Origin: Bacillota bacterium | GTDB lineage: Bacteria > Bacillota > Clostridia > Peptostreptococcales > Anaerovoracaceae | Assembly: GCA_017472365.1 (NCBI GenBank) | Contig: JAFUQN010000038.1 | Location: 1-53,484 of the forward strand | DNA length: 53,484 nt | Direction: 5' to 3' | In this document: positions 25,642 to 35,479 of the stretch, piece by piece | How positions within the stretch are numbered: the first letter of the stretch is position 1 | Layout of the letters: each line of letters opens with the position of its first letter | The notes under the pieces: model-generated | Told to the model about the DNA's origin: nothing | The model's input: the letters and a program-made list of their open reading frames with translations, nothing else | Databases searched by the model: none | Made by a program: the position numbers and the translations under genes

Positions 25642-28600
25642 AAGCGGAATGCATAATTATTTTGGGATTTCGGAGAGCCGTGTGGCGCCTGTGGCGGCGC
25701 ATTTTGCGGAGCAGGCAGGACAGGCCCTGATCGTATGTGCCACTTATGGAAAGGCGAAACGACTGGCTGAGGATATGGCTTTCTTCACGAAAAAGACCAC
25801 CTACGTTCTTCCAGAGGACGAACACAGTTTTCTGCGTTATGAAGCGAAGAGCCGGACGGGGATCTCCTCCTATCTGACGGCCTTGACAGCACTGGGAGAA
25901 GGTCAGGACTGTATCGTGATCCTGCCGGTGACGGCGGCCTTGAAAAAGCTGATCCCACCTGCGGAATTCCGTGCGCTGGCCTTTGATGTGAACGCAGGAA
26001 AAGAACTGGTACCGGAAGAAGCCGCGAAGCGGCTGGTTGCCATGGGATACGAACGTGTACCTTTTGTAGAAGCCATGGGTCAGTTCGGAATCCGCGGCGG
26101 TATCGTGGATATCTTCCCCATGAACCGGGAGTATCCGGTGCGAATCGAATTGTTTGATACGGAAATCGATTCGGTCCGCAGCTTCGACCCGGTGACGCAG
26201 AGATCTGTGAAAAATGAAACTTCCGTGCGGATCTGGCCGGCATCGCTTCTGGTTCAAAATGAAGGACTGTTTGAGGCGGCGACGAAAAAAATCCACAGAT
26301 CTTATACGGCTCAGGCGGAAAAGCTGGAAGATGAAGAAGCGAAAGAACGGCTCATCAGCCAGAGGGACCGACTGGAAGAAGCGCTGGCCACAGGGACACA
26401 GCGATCGATGCTGGAACGGTATCTGCCGTATTTTTATAAAGAACTGAGTCATATCTGGGATTATGCGGACGGTGAGAATTGTTCCGTAATTTTTGATGAT
26501 CCCGACCGTCTGGAAGAGGCACTGGAAGCTTATGCAAAAGAAGCCTCGGAGGACTTTAAGGTTCTTCTGGAACGTGGAGAGTGCGTTTCGGGAGAAGGTA
26601 AGCATGTGCTAACCAAAGGCGATCTGTACGATATGTACAATGGCCAGACCTGCGCGTATTTCTTTACGCCGTTTCAAAAGCGGATTCGCGGTGTGGACCG
26701 CCTGGATACGCTGGAAGGGATCTCGTCCCGTCAGGCTCCCGTATTCAACGGCCGAATGGATCTGCTCGAATCGGAGCTGCGCCGCAATGTGAAGCAGGGG
26801 TACAAAGTAACCATCGCATGTTCTTCGCCGGAACGATGCACCAATATGGAGGAATTCCTGGACAGAGCCGGACTTTCCGGAAAAGTGGAAATCCGCCTGG
26901 GTGTCATTTCTTCCGGGATGGATTATCCCGATGTCAAAAGGATGATCCTGTCGGACAGCGATATTTTCACTCATACAAAGCAGAAGAGAAAGCGTCCTAA
27001 ACATAAAAATGCCAAGCCCATCAAAGCGTTCACGGACATCCGTCAAGGAGATTATGTGGTTCATGAGAACCACGGAATCGGTCGTTTTCTGGGTGTGGAA
27101 GAACTGGTAGTCCAGGGAAACCGCAAGGACTATCTGAAAATCAAGTATGCGGGCGAAGACATGCTGTACGTTCCCGTGGATCAGATGGACGTGGTCCAGA
27201 AATATGTGGGGAGCGACGGTATCGTACCAAAAATCAATAAATTATCGGGAAGCGACTGGAAAAAGACCAAAGAAAAGGCCCAGGCTGCCATTGAGCATAT
27301 GGCGAAGGAACTGCTGGAACTGACGGCTCAGCGCCAGATGCAGAAGGGCTACGCGTTCAGCGAAGACAGCGAGTGGCAAAAGGAATTTGAAGAGATGTTC
27401 CCCTACGAAGAAACGGGGGATCAGCTGCGCTGTGTTGCTGAAATCAAAAAAGATATGGAAAAGGATGTGGCCATGGACCGTCTCCTCTGCGGCGACGTGG
27501 GCTTCGGAAAGACCGAAGTGGCGGCTCGAGCCATTTTCAAATGCGTTTTGGACGGAAAACAGGCGGCAGTCCTGGTACCGACCACCATTTTGGCCAATCA
27601 GCATTATCATACGCTGAAAGCCCGTATGGAACATTTCCCGTGCAAAGTGGAAATGCTCTGCCGTTTCCGAACAGAGGCACAGCAGGATGAGATCGTATCG
27701 AAGATTCGCAGAGGTGAGATCGATGTGATCGTCGGAACGCACCGGATGTTGTCAAAAGACGTGAAATTTAAGGATCTGGGGCTTCTGGTAATCGACGAAG
27801 AACAGCGCTTCGGCGTACAGCATAAAGAGGCAATCAAAATGCTGCGCCAGAATGTGGACGTCCTGACATTATCGGCAACGCCGATTCCCAGAACGCTGCA
27901 CATGTCCCTGGTGGGGATCAAAGACATGTCTTTGATCGAAGAGCCTCCAGAAGAACGATATCCCGTTCAGACCTACGTTATGGAACAGGATGATGACATG
28001 CTCCGCGAGGCGATCCGGCGTGAAATGGACCGCGGCGGCCAGGTATTCGTGGTGTATAACCGTGTTAAGGGGATCCACGCCATTGCTTCCAAAATCCAGA
28101 GGCTCGTTCCCGAGGCCAGGATCTGCATCGGCCACGGCCAGATGAATGAACGGTCGCTGGAAGACGTGATGCTGTCCTTTGTGGAAGGAGAATATGATAT
28201 CCTTCTCGCCACCACCATCATCGAATCGGGGATCGACATTCCCAATGCAAATACGATGATCGTCATCGATGCGGACCGCTACGGACTGTCACAGCTGTAT
28301 CAGCTGAGGGGACGCGTCGGACGTTCCAATCGAATGGCATATGCGTATTTGATGTATGAAAAGCAGAAGGTCCTGTCGGAAGTGGCGGAAAAACGTCTGA
28401 GAGCTATCCGTGAATTTACGGAATTCGGTGCAGGCTTCCACATCGCCATGCGGGACCTGGAAATCCGCGGGGCCGGAAACTTACTGGGAACGGCACAGTC
28501 CGGTCACATGATGATGATCGGTTATGAATTGTATTGTAAACTGGTGGAAGATGCCGTTCGTCAGCTGTCCGGGAATGTGGAAACGATGCCGCAGATCGAA

Positions 28601-29053
28601 ACATCCATCGAACTGGATCTTCCGGCATTCTTACCTGGTTTTTATATCAGCGATGAGCTGTTAAAGTTACAGATGTACAAGAAAATTGCCGGGATCGGCG
28701 ATGATGACGATCGCGATGAAATCTTTGATGAAATGGTGGACCGCTACGGAGATCCTCCGAGAGAAGCAACGAACCTGATGGATATCGCCTGGCTGAAATC
28801 ACGCTGTATCGCGTTGGGGATCAGCCGCGTTCATATCGAAAACGGAAAACTGGTCTTTACCTTTGAACAGATCAACGGGCTGAAACCTCAGGTCATGGCT
28901 GCAGCTTCTGCGGCGTACGGAATGAGGATGACCATCTACGGCGGTGTCAAACCGGTGATCCGTCTGTCGCCGAAAAAGCGTGACCGTCTGGCTGAAGCAC
29001 TGGAATTTACAAAAACGATGTTAGAAGCCAAGCGCGAAATGGAGAAATCGTGA
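25631..29053 (+). CDS. mfd: Transcription-repair coupling factor Mfd
   Basis: An 1140-residue ATP-driven DNA translocase that displaces RNA polymerase stalled at lesions and recruits UvrA. An N-terminal UvrB-like module (about 1-330) contains FGIRGGIVDIFP. It is followed by the RNA-polymerase-interacting domain (GDYVVHENHGIGRF, about 475), then RecG-like helicase motors. Those include the Walker A GDVGFGKTEVA, the Walker B VIDEEQRFG, LSATPIPRTL, and TTIIESGIDIPNANT plus QLRGRVGRS in the second lobe. A C-terminal TRCF domain closes it. The ATG at 25631 overlaps the pth stop and has a GAGGAAGG site. Confidence 0.96.
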   Translation: MSSKSGMHNYFGISESRVAPVAAHFAEQAGQALIVCATYGKAKRLAEDMAFFTKKTTYVLPEDEHSFLRYEAKSRTGISSYLTALTALGEGQDCIVILPVTAALKKLIPPAEFRALAFDVNAGKELVPEEAAKRLVAMGYERVPFVEAMGQFGIRGGIVDIFPMNREYPVRIELFDTEIDSVRSFDPVTQRSVKNETSVRIWPASLLVQNEGLFEAATKKIHRSYTAQAEKLEDEEAKERLISQRDRLEEALATGTQRSMLERYLPYFYKELSHIWDYADGENCSVIFDDPDRLEEALEAYAKEASEDFKVLLERGECVSGEGKHVLTKGDLYDMYNGQTCAYFFTPFQKRIRGVDRLDTLEGISSRQAPVFNGRMDLLESELRRNVKQGYKVTIACSSPERCTNMEEFLDRAGLSGKVEIRLGVISSGMDYPDVKRMILSDSDIFTHTKQKRKRPKHKNAKPIKAFTDIRQGDYVVHENHGIGRFLGVEELVVQGNRKDYLKIKYAGEDMLYVPVDQMDVVQKYVGSDGIVPKINKLSGSDWKKTKEKAQAAIEHMAKELLELTAQRQMQKGYAFSEDSEWQKEFEEMFPYEETGDQLRCVAEIKKDMEKDVAMDRLLCGDVGFGKTEVAARAIFKCVLDGKQAAVLVPTTILANQHYHTLKARMEHFPCKVEMLCRFRTEAQQDEIVSKIRRGEIDVIVGTHRMLSKDVKFKDLGLLVIDEEQRFGVQHKEAIKMLRQNVDVLTLSATPIPRTLHMSLVGIKDMSLIEEPPEERYPVQTYVMEQDDDMLREAIRREMDRGGQVFVVYNRVKGIHAIASKIQRLVPEARICIGHGQMNERSLEDVMLSFVEGEYDILLATTIIESGIDIPNANTMIVIDADRYGLSQLYQLRGRVGRSNRMAYAYLMYEKQKVLSEVAEKRLRAIREFTEFGAGFHIAMRDLEIRGAGNLLGTAQSGHMMMIGYELYCKLVEDAVRQLSGNVETMPQIETSIELDLPAFLPGFYISDELLKLQMYKKIAGIGDDDDRDEIFDEMVDRYGDPPREATNLMDIAWLKSRCIALGISRVHIENGKLVFTFEQINGLKPQVMAAASAAYGMRMTIYGGVKPVIRLSPKKRDRLAEALEFTKTMLEAKREMEKS

Positions 29054-29069
29054 AGAATTTCTGAAAAAC

Positions 29070-29098
29070 TTGCGGTCGGAGTACGACTGTGATAAAAT
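29070..29098 (+). promoter_or_regulatory. Promoter of the PrsA-like gene
   Basis: TTGCGG (29070-29075) and TAAAAT (29093-29098) are 17 bases apart, between the mfd stop and the prsA ribosome binding site. Confidence 0.5.
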
Positions 29099-29154
29099 TG
29101 GGAAGTCAGTGACTGTAATGTCACGATTTGAATTTACAAAGGAGAATCAAATAT

Positions 29155-30111
29155 ATGAAGGCAAAGAGAATTGTTGCTCTGCTGCTGGCACTGGTTATGA
29201 TCCTGGGTCTGACCGCTTGCGGTGGAGAAGAAAAGACAGATCCGGCTGCGATCGTAGCTAAGGTCGGCGATGTAGAAGTGACTCAGCGTCAGTGGGATGC
29301 ATACAACGCGCTGGTTTGCTACGGCCAGGGATATGACCTGTCTGCGATTGTAGAAACCGAAGAAACCAAGGAATATCTGGATTATCTGAAGAACTCCATG
29401 CTGTCCAGCCTGATGAGTTCCAAGGTCCTGGAGCTGGATTATGCAGCACAGGGCGTGGACGTTCTGGGTGAAACTTATGAAGAGGATATTGAACTGTTCC
29501 TGTCCACAGTGAAGGTACAGATCCCCGATTTCCTGGAAAAGAACGATCTGACCGATGAAGAGCTGACCATGTACTACAACAGCCAGCAGTATCTGGCTTA
29601 TGCCATGAACGAAGTTGCTGTTGCCGATGAAGAAGGTGTGGCATACTACGAAGCAAACCCCAACATGTTCACTGCGACAGAAGATATGGTTCGTGCTTCT
29701 CACATTCTGGTAGAAGACGAAGAACTGGCTAAGGACATCATTGCGCAGTACGAAGCAGGTGCTGATTTTGCGGAACTGGCTGCGGAATACGGTACTGACG
29801 GTACCAAGACCACCGGCGGTGACCTGGGTCCCTTCGTATACAGTGCGATGGTAGAAGATTTCTCCAAGCCTGCATTTGAATTGGCTAAGGGTGAACACAC
29901 CAAGGAACCGGTCAAGAGCGATTTTGGTTATCACGTGATCCTGGTGACCGACAGAGTGGATGCCGGTGAATTACAGCCCTACGAATGGGTTGAGGAAGAT
30001 GTCATCTACGAACTGGACGCACAGGCTTATTATGAAAAGCTGGATGCCCTGCTCGAAACCTACGAAATCGAATATTTCGTGGAAGGTATGACTGCAGAAA
30101 CCGAAGAATAG
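29155..30111 (+). CDS. prsA: PrsA-like foldase lipoprotein (parvulin-type peptidylprolyl isomerase)
   Basis: A 318-residue lipoprotein expected on the outer face of the membrane, where it helps secreted proteins fold. The signal peptide ends in the lipobox LTAC, with C22 the lipidated residue. SurA-like helical arms surround a parvulin rotamase domain (about 180-270), starting ASHILVEDEE and ending FGYHVILVTDR. The ATG at 29155 with AAAGGAG upstream is preferred to a TTG 27 bases earlier, because only it leaves a normal lipoprotein signal. The protein is strongly acidic. A terminator follows. Confidence 0.88.
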   Translation: MKAKRIVALLLALVMILGLTACGGEEKTDPAAIVAKVGDVEVTQRQWDAYNALVCYGQGYDLSAIVETEETKEYLDYLKNSMLSSLMSSKVLELDYAAQGVDVLGETYEEDIELFLSTVKVQIPDFLEKNDLTDEELTMYYNSQQYLAYAMNEVAVADEEGVAYYEANPNMFTATEDMVRASHILVEDEELAKDIIAQYEAGADFAELAAEYGTDGTKTTGGDLGPFVYSAMVEDFSKPAFELAKGEHTKEPVKSDFGYHVILVTDRVDAGELQPYEWVEEDVIYELDAQAYYEKLDALLETYEIEYFVEGMTAETEE

Positions 30112-30123
30112 TTATAAGGAATC

Positions 30124-30153
30124 AAAACGACAGCCTTCAGGCTGTCGTTTTTT
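30124..30153 (+). terminator. Terminator of prsA
   Basis: AAAACGACAGCC and GGCTGTCGTTTT form a perfect 12-bp stem with a TTCA loop and a T-run. Confidence 0.92.
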
Positions 30154-30154
30154 G

Positions 30155-30183
30155 TTGCGTTTCATTTCCGGCAATGGTATCTT
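30155..30183 (+). promoter_or_regulatory. Possible promoter of the C69 peptidase operon
   Basis: TTGCGT (30155-30160) and TATCTT (30178-30183) are 17 bases apart, just downstream of the prsA terminator. Confidence 0.4.
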
Positions 30184-30222
30184 AAAACTAGAGAGTATCG
30201 TTGATCGCACAAGGAGGTCCTC

Positions 30223-31719
30223 ATGGAACAGACATATTATTGTTATCCCGGGTTGGAACGCGGAAACTGCAGTACGGTGATCATCGGAAAAGAAGCATCT
30301 GTCACCGGGAATTTTATCGTAGGTCACAACGAAGATGATGAAAACTGCGTCGTTCAGACGCATTTGGTTCCCAGGAGAAAATATGAACCGGGAACTATGA
30401 TCCGCTTTGCTGATGCCAAAGCGGTCATTCCGCAGGTGGAAGAAACGTATGCATATTATTGGTCCGAAGTCCGCTGCAAAGGTGGGATTTCCTTTGCGGA
30501 CGGGTTTGTTAATGAGTGGGGACTGGCCATTGTGACGGACTCCTGCCGACCGAGCCGCGATGCAACCGGCTGTCATAAAGACAATCGTGAAGCTTACGGT
30601 CTTGGCTATGCGATTCGCCGTCTGACAGCAGAACGTGCGAAGACAGCCAGAGAAGGGGTGCAGATCATTGCGAAGCTGGTGGAGGAATTCGGATATTTTT
30701 CCAGCCGTTCCTACCATCTGATCGATAAAGATGAAGCCTGGGTAGTTCAAATTCCCAAGGGATTTAACTGCGCGGCAAAGCGTCTGGAAAACGATCACGT
30801 CTATTATATTCCCAACTGGTTTACGATCCATCAGATCGATTTTAATGATCGTGAAAATTATTACTGGTCGGAAAATCTGGTACCGCATGCCATCGAACAG
30901 GGGTGGTACACACCGGAAAAGGAAGGAGACTGGTCGGACTTTGATTTTGCGAAAGCCTATCAGGAAGGGGAACGCAAGAACTTCAATATCATGCGTGCGA
31001 GAAATGCATGGCGTCTTCTGAAAGGGATGGAGCTGGACGGTGACGAATTGAAACCGTTCTCCATGAAAGCTGACAGAAAATACAGTGTGGCCGATGTAAA
31101 GAAAATCATGCGGACACATTACGAAGGAACACCCGACGACGCTTCGGCAGGGGGAACGAAAAATCCGCATCGCGGATACAGCTCTCCTACGACTATCTGC
31201 AACGCATCGACCGTGGAAAGCATGATCATCGAGACCAATGAAGACCCCATTCTGACCAGAATGATGCGAACCTCTCCCAGACCGTGTCTGTCTCCGTATA
31301 CACCGTGGTATCCTGTGGCAATGAGCCGGATTCCGGAAGGGTATGAATGGATCGGCACAGCAGCATCTCAGGCGGCCCACTTTGATGTGGATGAAGAAGA
31401 ATTGATTTTTGACGCAGGGAAGGCATTTTGGGCGTTCAAGATGCTGGAATATCTCTCGGAATTTGATTATCAGAGTACACACAAAGTGATCCACGATTCC
31501 ATTGCAGTGCTGGAGGCGCGCTGGGAAGAAGAGCGCCCCGCAGTGGAAGCTGCATACCGGGCCATGGCGGAGGTAAATCCCGCAGCTGCAAAAGAATATC
31601 TGACACAGTATACCTGTGCCCAGGCGAAGGCTTCCTGGGACTGGGCGAGACGTATGATCACCGATTTGGGCGAACACCGCATCATGGATACCGTGTTGTC
31701 CCATCCCGGAGATGATTAG
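30223..31719 (+). CDS. C69-family dipeptidase (PepD-like)
   Basis: A 498-residue N-terminal-nucleophile hydrolase of the C69 family, which cleaves dipeptides in the cytoplasm. The likely nucleophile is C16 in NCSTVIIGKEAS, followed by GHNEDDEN, the family's conserved Asn-Glu-Asp block. Later FADGFVNEWGLAIVTDS and SRSYHLIDKDEAWVVQ are also typical. The 15 residues before C16 may be removed to expose the nucleophile. No secretion signal is seen. GGAGG precedes the ATG. The AIM24, TauE and HAD genes follow within 21 bases of each other, suggesting one operon. Confidence 0.85.
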   Translation: MEQTYYCYPGLERGNCSTVIIGKEASVTGNFIVGHNEDDENCVVQTHLVPRRKYEPGTMIRFADAKAVIPQVEETYAYYWSEVRCKGGISFADGFVNEWGLAIVTDSCRPSRDATGCHKDNREAYGLGYAIRRLTAERAKTAREGVQIIAKLVEEFGYFSSRSYHLIDKDEAWVVQIPKGFNCAAKRLENDHVYYIPNWFTIHQIDFNDRENYYWSENLVPHAIEQGWYTPEKEGDWSDFDFAKAYQEGERKNFNIMRARNAWRLLKGMELDGDELKPFSMKADRKYSVADVKKIMRTHYEGTPDDASAGGTKNPHRGYSSPTTICNASTVESMIIETNEDPILTRMMRTSPRPCLSPYTPWYPVAMSRIPEGYEWIGTAASQAAHFDVDEEELIFDAGKAFWAFKMLEYLSEFDYQSTHKVIHDSIAVLEARWEEERPAVEAAYRAMAEVNPAAAKEYLTQYTCAQAKASWDWARRMITDLGEHRIMDTVLSHPGDD

Positions 31720-31739
31720 TGATAGGAAAGGAGATTACT

Positions 31740-32423
31740 ATGAGATACAATGTCATTGGAGAACCGTTACCGGTTGTAATTTGTGAAGTAGATCCCGGTG
31801 AAACACTGATCACCGAAGGCGGAGCCATGAGCTGGATGACTCCCAATATGAATATGGAAACCACCACCGGCGGCGGCCTGGGAAAGATGTTTGGCCGCAT
31901 GTTATCCGGTGAAAGTTTATTCCTCAATCGTTATACTGCCATGGGTGGAAAGGGCCAGATTGCATTTGCATCGTCCTTCCCCGGCTCCATCCGTGCCATC
32001 GAAATCGCTCCCGGCAAGGAAATCGTAACACAGAAAAGTGCATTCCTCGCGGGGGAAGAAGGCGTACAGCTGTCCACCTTCTTCCAAAAGAAACTGGGCG
32101 CAGGCTTTTTCGGCGGTGAAGGTTTCATCATGCAGAAACTGTCCGGACGCGGTACAGCTTTTATTGAAATCGACGGTTACGCTGTGGAATATAATTTAGG
32201 ACCCGGTCAGTCCATGATCGTGGATACCGGCTATCTGGCTATGATGGATGCGACTTGCTCCATGGAAGTTGTCACCGTACCCGGTGTAAAGAATATGTTC
32301 CTGGGTGGAGAAGGACTGTTCAATACTGTAGTAAAGGGCCCCGGAAAGATCGTATTACAGACTATGCCGGCATACGCAGTGGCAGGGTCTATCATTCCTT
32401 ACATTCCCACAAGCAGTAAATAA
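31740..32423 (+). CDS. AIM24/TIGR00266-family protein
   Basis: A 227-residue beta-rich protein of the AIM24 family, whose bacterial function is unknown. Gly-rich stretches such as TTTGGGLGKMFGRM, GGEGFIMQKLSGRGTAF and NLGPGQSMIVDTGYLAMMD are family marks. The ATG at 31740 with AAAGGAG is chosen over a GTG 21 bases upstream that overlaps the previous stop. No transmembrane segment is evident. It is second in the operon that begins with the C69 dipeptidase. Confidence 0.8.
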   Translation: MRYNVIGEPLPVVICEVDPGETLITEGGAMSWMTPNMNMETTTGGGLGKMFGRMLSGESLFLNRYTAMGGKGQIAFASSFPGSIRAIEIAPGKEIVTQKSAFLAGEEGVQLSTFFQKKLGAGFFGGEGFIMQKLSGRGTAFIEIDGYAVEYNLGPGQSMIVDTGYLAMMDATCSMEVVTVPGVKNMFLGGEGLFNTVVKGPGKIVLQTMPAYAVAGSIIPYIPTSSK

Positions 32424-32435
32424 GAGAGACTCCTT

Positions 32436-33158
32436 ATGTTCATAAATGTATGTTTGGGAGCGGTGGCGCTTGGCGCCTCGCTCCTTCAATCTGTCAGCGG
32501 ATTTGGATTCGGGATCGTTTTTATGGCACTGACGCCGCTGGTCATTCCTTATGGAACGGCTCTCGGAATCTCCACAATTCTGTCCGGATCGCTCAATCTT
32601 GTGATTCTGAAGCGATGCTGGAAGGACATTGACTTGAAACAGCTCTGGCTTCCGGTCCTGTTTTGTCTCTGCGGTTCTTCCCTTGGGACGTTTCTGATGG
32701 CAACCAGCCCGTCGCCGGTCTATAAGCGCCTTTTGGGCGTGTTCCTGATCATTTTAGCCATCTGGCTCTGCTTTTTCAGCGATAAAGTCCGGATTCGGAA
32801 AACCACGCGGAACGCGGGGATTGCCGGGGTGATCTCGGGACTTTGCGGAGGACTGTTCTCGGTCAACGGTCCGCCCATGGTGCTGTATTTTATTTCGGTG
32901 ATCGAGGATAAAAAGACATATCTGGCCACGCTTCAGGCCTATTTTCTTGTTAACAACGTCTATCTGTTTGTGATCCGGTCCATTTCGGGAATCATGCCGG
33001 AGGGCGTTCTGGTTTCTGCTCTTTGGGGGCTGGGTGGCCTTGTGATCGGAAGCTTCATCGGCGGAAAGATTTTCAATAAAATCGACGGAAAGAAGCTGAA
33101 AAAACTGGTGTATGTGGTCATGGTACTGTCTGGAGCATGGATCGCGATCAACGGTTAA
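32436..33158 (+). CDS. TauE/SafE-family membrane permease
   Basis: A 240-residue membrane protein with about seven to eight hydrophobic segments. It is of the TauE/SafE (DUF81) family, which exports small organic or inorganic anions such as sulfite or sulfonates. Typical family features are the N-terminal SVSGFGFGIVFMALTPLV and the mid-protein GVISGLCGGLFSVNGPP, two repeats that reflect internal duplication. The ribosome binding site is weak; tight spacing (12 bases) to the AIM24 gene suggests coupling. The substrate is not known. Confidence 0.8.
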   Translation: MFINVCLGAVALGASLLQSVSGFGFGIVFMALTPLVIPYGTALGISTILSGSLNLVILKRCWKDIDLKQLWLPVLFCLCGSSLGTFLMATSPSPVYKRLLGVFLIILAIWLCFFSDKVRIRKTTRNAGIAGVISGLCGGLFSVNGPPMVLYFISVIEDKKTYLATLQAYFLVNNVYLFVIRSISGIMPEGVLVSALWGLGGLVIGSFIGGKIFNKIDGKKLKKLVYVVMVLSGAWIAING

Positions 33159-33175
33159 CTGATATGGAGAATGTA

Positions 33176-33967
33176 ATGAACGATTTAAAAAAGGTAAAAT
33201 TATACTTATTGGACATGGATGGAACGATCTACCTGGATAACGATTTGTTTGAAGGTGTTCACGAATTTCTGGCCTATATACGGGAAATCGGCGGAAAGTA
33301 CATGTTCCTGACCAACAACTCTTCCAAAAGTGTGGACAAGTACGTGGAAAAGCTGGCCAGTCTGGGGATCGAATCGGTTCCTGATGATTTTCTGACTTCC
33401 ACCAACGCGACTGTTCTGTATCTTCTGAAGAAGAATTACAATAAAATTTATGCCTTTGGAACCACATCCTTTAAAGAGCAGCTGAGAGAGGCAGGGCTTC
33501 CGATCACCGATCAGAGGGAAGATGGGATCGATTGTCTCTGCATGGGCTTCGATACGGAGCTGACGTTCCAGAAGCTGGAGGATGCCTGTATCTTACTGAA
33601 TCAGGGGGTAGACTATGTGGCTACAAACCCTGATTGGGTATGTCCCACCTGGTATGGATCTGTTCCTGACTGTGGATCTGTCAGTGCGATGCTCTGCAAC
33701 GCCACGGGAAGGATGCCGCTGTTCATCGGAAAGCCGGAACCTGCGATGGCGCTTCTGGCCATGGAAAAGACCGGTTATACAAAGGAGGAAACGGCGCTGA
33801 TCGGGGACCGACTGTATACGGACATCGCCTGTGGTGTCAATGCCGGAGTCAATAGTATCTTCGTCCTTTCCGGAGAGGGGACCATGGAAGATGTGGCCAC
33901 CAGTGAGAAGAAACCGGATTTCATTTATCAGGATGTGAAAACGTTGTTGGAATTCCTGAAAGCATAA
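33176..33967 (+). CDS. HAD-IIA family phosphatase (NagD-like)
   Basis: A 263-residue haloacid-dehalogenase-type hydrolase of class IIA. Motif I is LLDMDGTIYLD, motif II is FLTNNSSKS, and the C-terminal part has the lysine motif GKP plus the metal-binding IGDRLYTDI. Family members dephosphorylate small sugar or aryl phosphates. Three ATGs are possible (33137, 33164, 33176); the last is chosen because GGAGA lies 6 bases upstream and it avoids overlap with the permease gene. It closes the C69 operon. Confidence 0.85.
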   Translation: MNDLKKVKLYLLDMDGTIYLDNDLFEGVHEFLAYIREIGGKYMFLTNNSSKSVDKYVEKLASLGIESVPDDFLTSTNATVLYLLKKNYNKIYAFGTTSFKEQLREAGLPITDQREDGIDCLCMGFDTELTFQKLEDACILLNQGVDYVATNPDWVCPTWYGSVPDCGSVSAMLCNATGRMPLFIGKPEPAMALLAMEKTGYTKEETALIGDRLYTDIACGVNAGVNSIFVLSGEGTMEDVATSEKKPDFIYQDVKTLLEFLKA

Positions 33968-33975
33968 GTAAACGT

Positions 33976-34033
33976 AAAAGAGCTGTTCTTTGGGCCGACG
34001 GAAATAAGTCGACACTAGGAACAGCTCTTTTTG
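33976..34033. terminator. Terminator between the HAD-IIA gene and the deacylase gene
   Basis: AAAAGAGCTGTTC (33976-33988) pairs with GAACAGCTCTTTT (34019-34031) around a loop of about 30 bases that may itself fold (CCGACG). T-runs exist on both sides, so both converging operons may end here. Confidence 0.75.
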
Positions 34034-34089
34034 TGTGTTTAGTTGTCCAAATAAGAAACAAAAGATTAGAGGAGAATCAACGCCTGGGA

Positions 34090-35457
34090 TTATTTCATAT
34101 AGGGACCGGGGATAAAAGTACCTGCACGATCATTGATGATCCTATTGTCTTTTAATGCAATCTTTCCGTTGATAATGACCGTATCGATTCCCTTTGTAGG
34201 AATGTCCAGACTTTCAAAAGTAGCGCCATCAGAAATAGTGTCAGGATCAAAAATTGTGATATCAGCATCACATCCTACGCTAATTCGTCCTTTATGGTAC
34301 AATTCCAGACGATCGGCACTGGCTTGAGTCATTTTATGGAGCGCCTCAATCAGAGATAGAACTTTGTCTTCACGTACATATTTTCCAAGAACTCTGGGGA
34401 AGGTGCCGGCAGAACGCGGGTGCCCGGTCCCGTTCGTTACTCCGCCATCACTTCCAATCATTCCGCTGATAGGATTGGCAATTGCTGCAGCGATTTCATC
34501 CTCATTCATTACGAATGCCACAACTCTAAGACCAGGGTCATTCTGTCTCAGTTCTTCAAATATCTCTTTCGTACAGAATTGATTCTTATATTTTCCGTCA
34601 GTGACCCAGATATTTTCATAACTTTTTTCCCAGTTTTCAAAACAGCCTTCATCAAACACAGCAGAACCTATGGTTGTTGCAAAGGCGATGTAGGGATAGG
34701 TATCATATTGAAGTCTGGGATTATCTATTATAGCTTGATTCAGAATTTCCAGAGATTCCTTCATCTGGCCCATAGCAGAACAACTGCTTAAATGAGAAAT
34801 CTGGAATCGTTTTCCGCTTTCTTTGGCAATTCGGATCATTTCTTCGATGGAACGTAATGCCCCCTTGGAATCTTCTCTATAATGTGCGGATACATACAGG
34901 TCTTTTTGTGGCTGCGTGTTCAGCACTTCCATGATTTCTTCAAAGGTAATTCCGGGATCGTATTCCAGACCAAAGGAGATACCGTAGGCACCATTCAAGA
35001 TATCTTCCTGCATTTTCTGGGCCAATACAGAAATCTGCTCCGGTGTTGCAGCATTGTAATGGCCGATACCCATATCGGTTCTTGCGGTATTGTAACCTGC
35101 TTGCATCATATAATTCACTGGTGATCCACCCAGTGATTCGATAACTTCACGGAATACAGTAAGAGGTTGACGGGCGGAACCGCAATTTCCTCCGAGACAA
35201 GTGGTGACACCCATTTTCAGCATATATTCCGCAATATCATATTGCCGTCCATTCTGCAGGAAGCGTTCTTCGTGCATATGGATATCGATAAAGCCCGGGG
35301 ATACGATTTTTTGGGATGCATCGATCGTCTGCATCGCTTCTTCAAAGGTTTCTCCGATTTCAACAATTTTTCCATCTTTAATGGCGATATCTCCCTTTAT
35401 AAATGCCTTTTGAGAATAGTCGGGATATACACCGTTTTTAATCAAAATATCATACAT
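34090..35457 (-). CDS. N-acyl-D-amino-acid deacylase (copy 1)
   Basis: A 455-residue zinc amidohydrolase that should cleave the acyl group from N-acyl-D-amino acids. The D-aminoacylase ligand set is present: H60 and H62 in DIHMHE, C92 in GGNCGS, H192 in SAHYRED, H222 in ISHLSS, and the catalytic D337 in GSDGG. The C-terminal block HPRSAGTFPRVLGKYVRE is also family-typical. It is closely similar along its whole length to the copy at 43317 (about two thirds of residues by eye). It follows yfcC copy 1, separated by a terminator-like hairpin and an AAAGGAG site. Confidence 0.88.
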   Translation of the reverse strand: MYDILIKNGVYPDYSQKAFIKGDIAIKDGKIVEIGETFEEAMQTIDASQKIVSPGFIDIHMHEERFLQNGRQYDIAEYMLKMGVTTCLGGNCGSARQPLTVFREVIESLGGSPVNYMMQAGYNTARTDMGIGHYNAATPEQISVLAQKMQEDILNGAYGISFGLEYDPGITFEEIMEVLNTQPQKDLYVSAHYREDSKGALRSIEEMIRIAKESGKRFQISHLSSCSAMGQMKESLEILNQAIIDNPRLQYDTYPYIAFATTIGSAVFDEGCFENWEKSYENIWVTDGKYKNQFCTKEIFEELRQNDPGLRVVAFVMNEDEIAAAIANPISGMIGSDGGVTNGTGHPRSAGTFPRVLGKYVREDKVLSLIEALHKMTQASADRLELYHKGRISVGCDADITIFDPDTISDGATFESLDIPTKGIDTVIINGKIALKDNRIINDRAGTFIPGPYMK

Positions 35458-35479
35458 AATTTAGTTTCTCCTTTGAAAA

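Noticed and set aside
30112-31704. 530-codon minus-strand open frame opposite the C69 dipeptidase
   Set aside because: It starts within the true gene, shows no family motif, and has no ribosome binding site.
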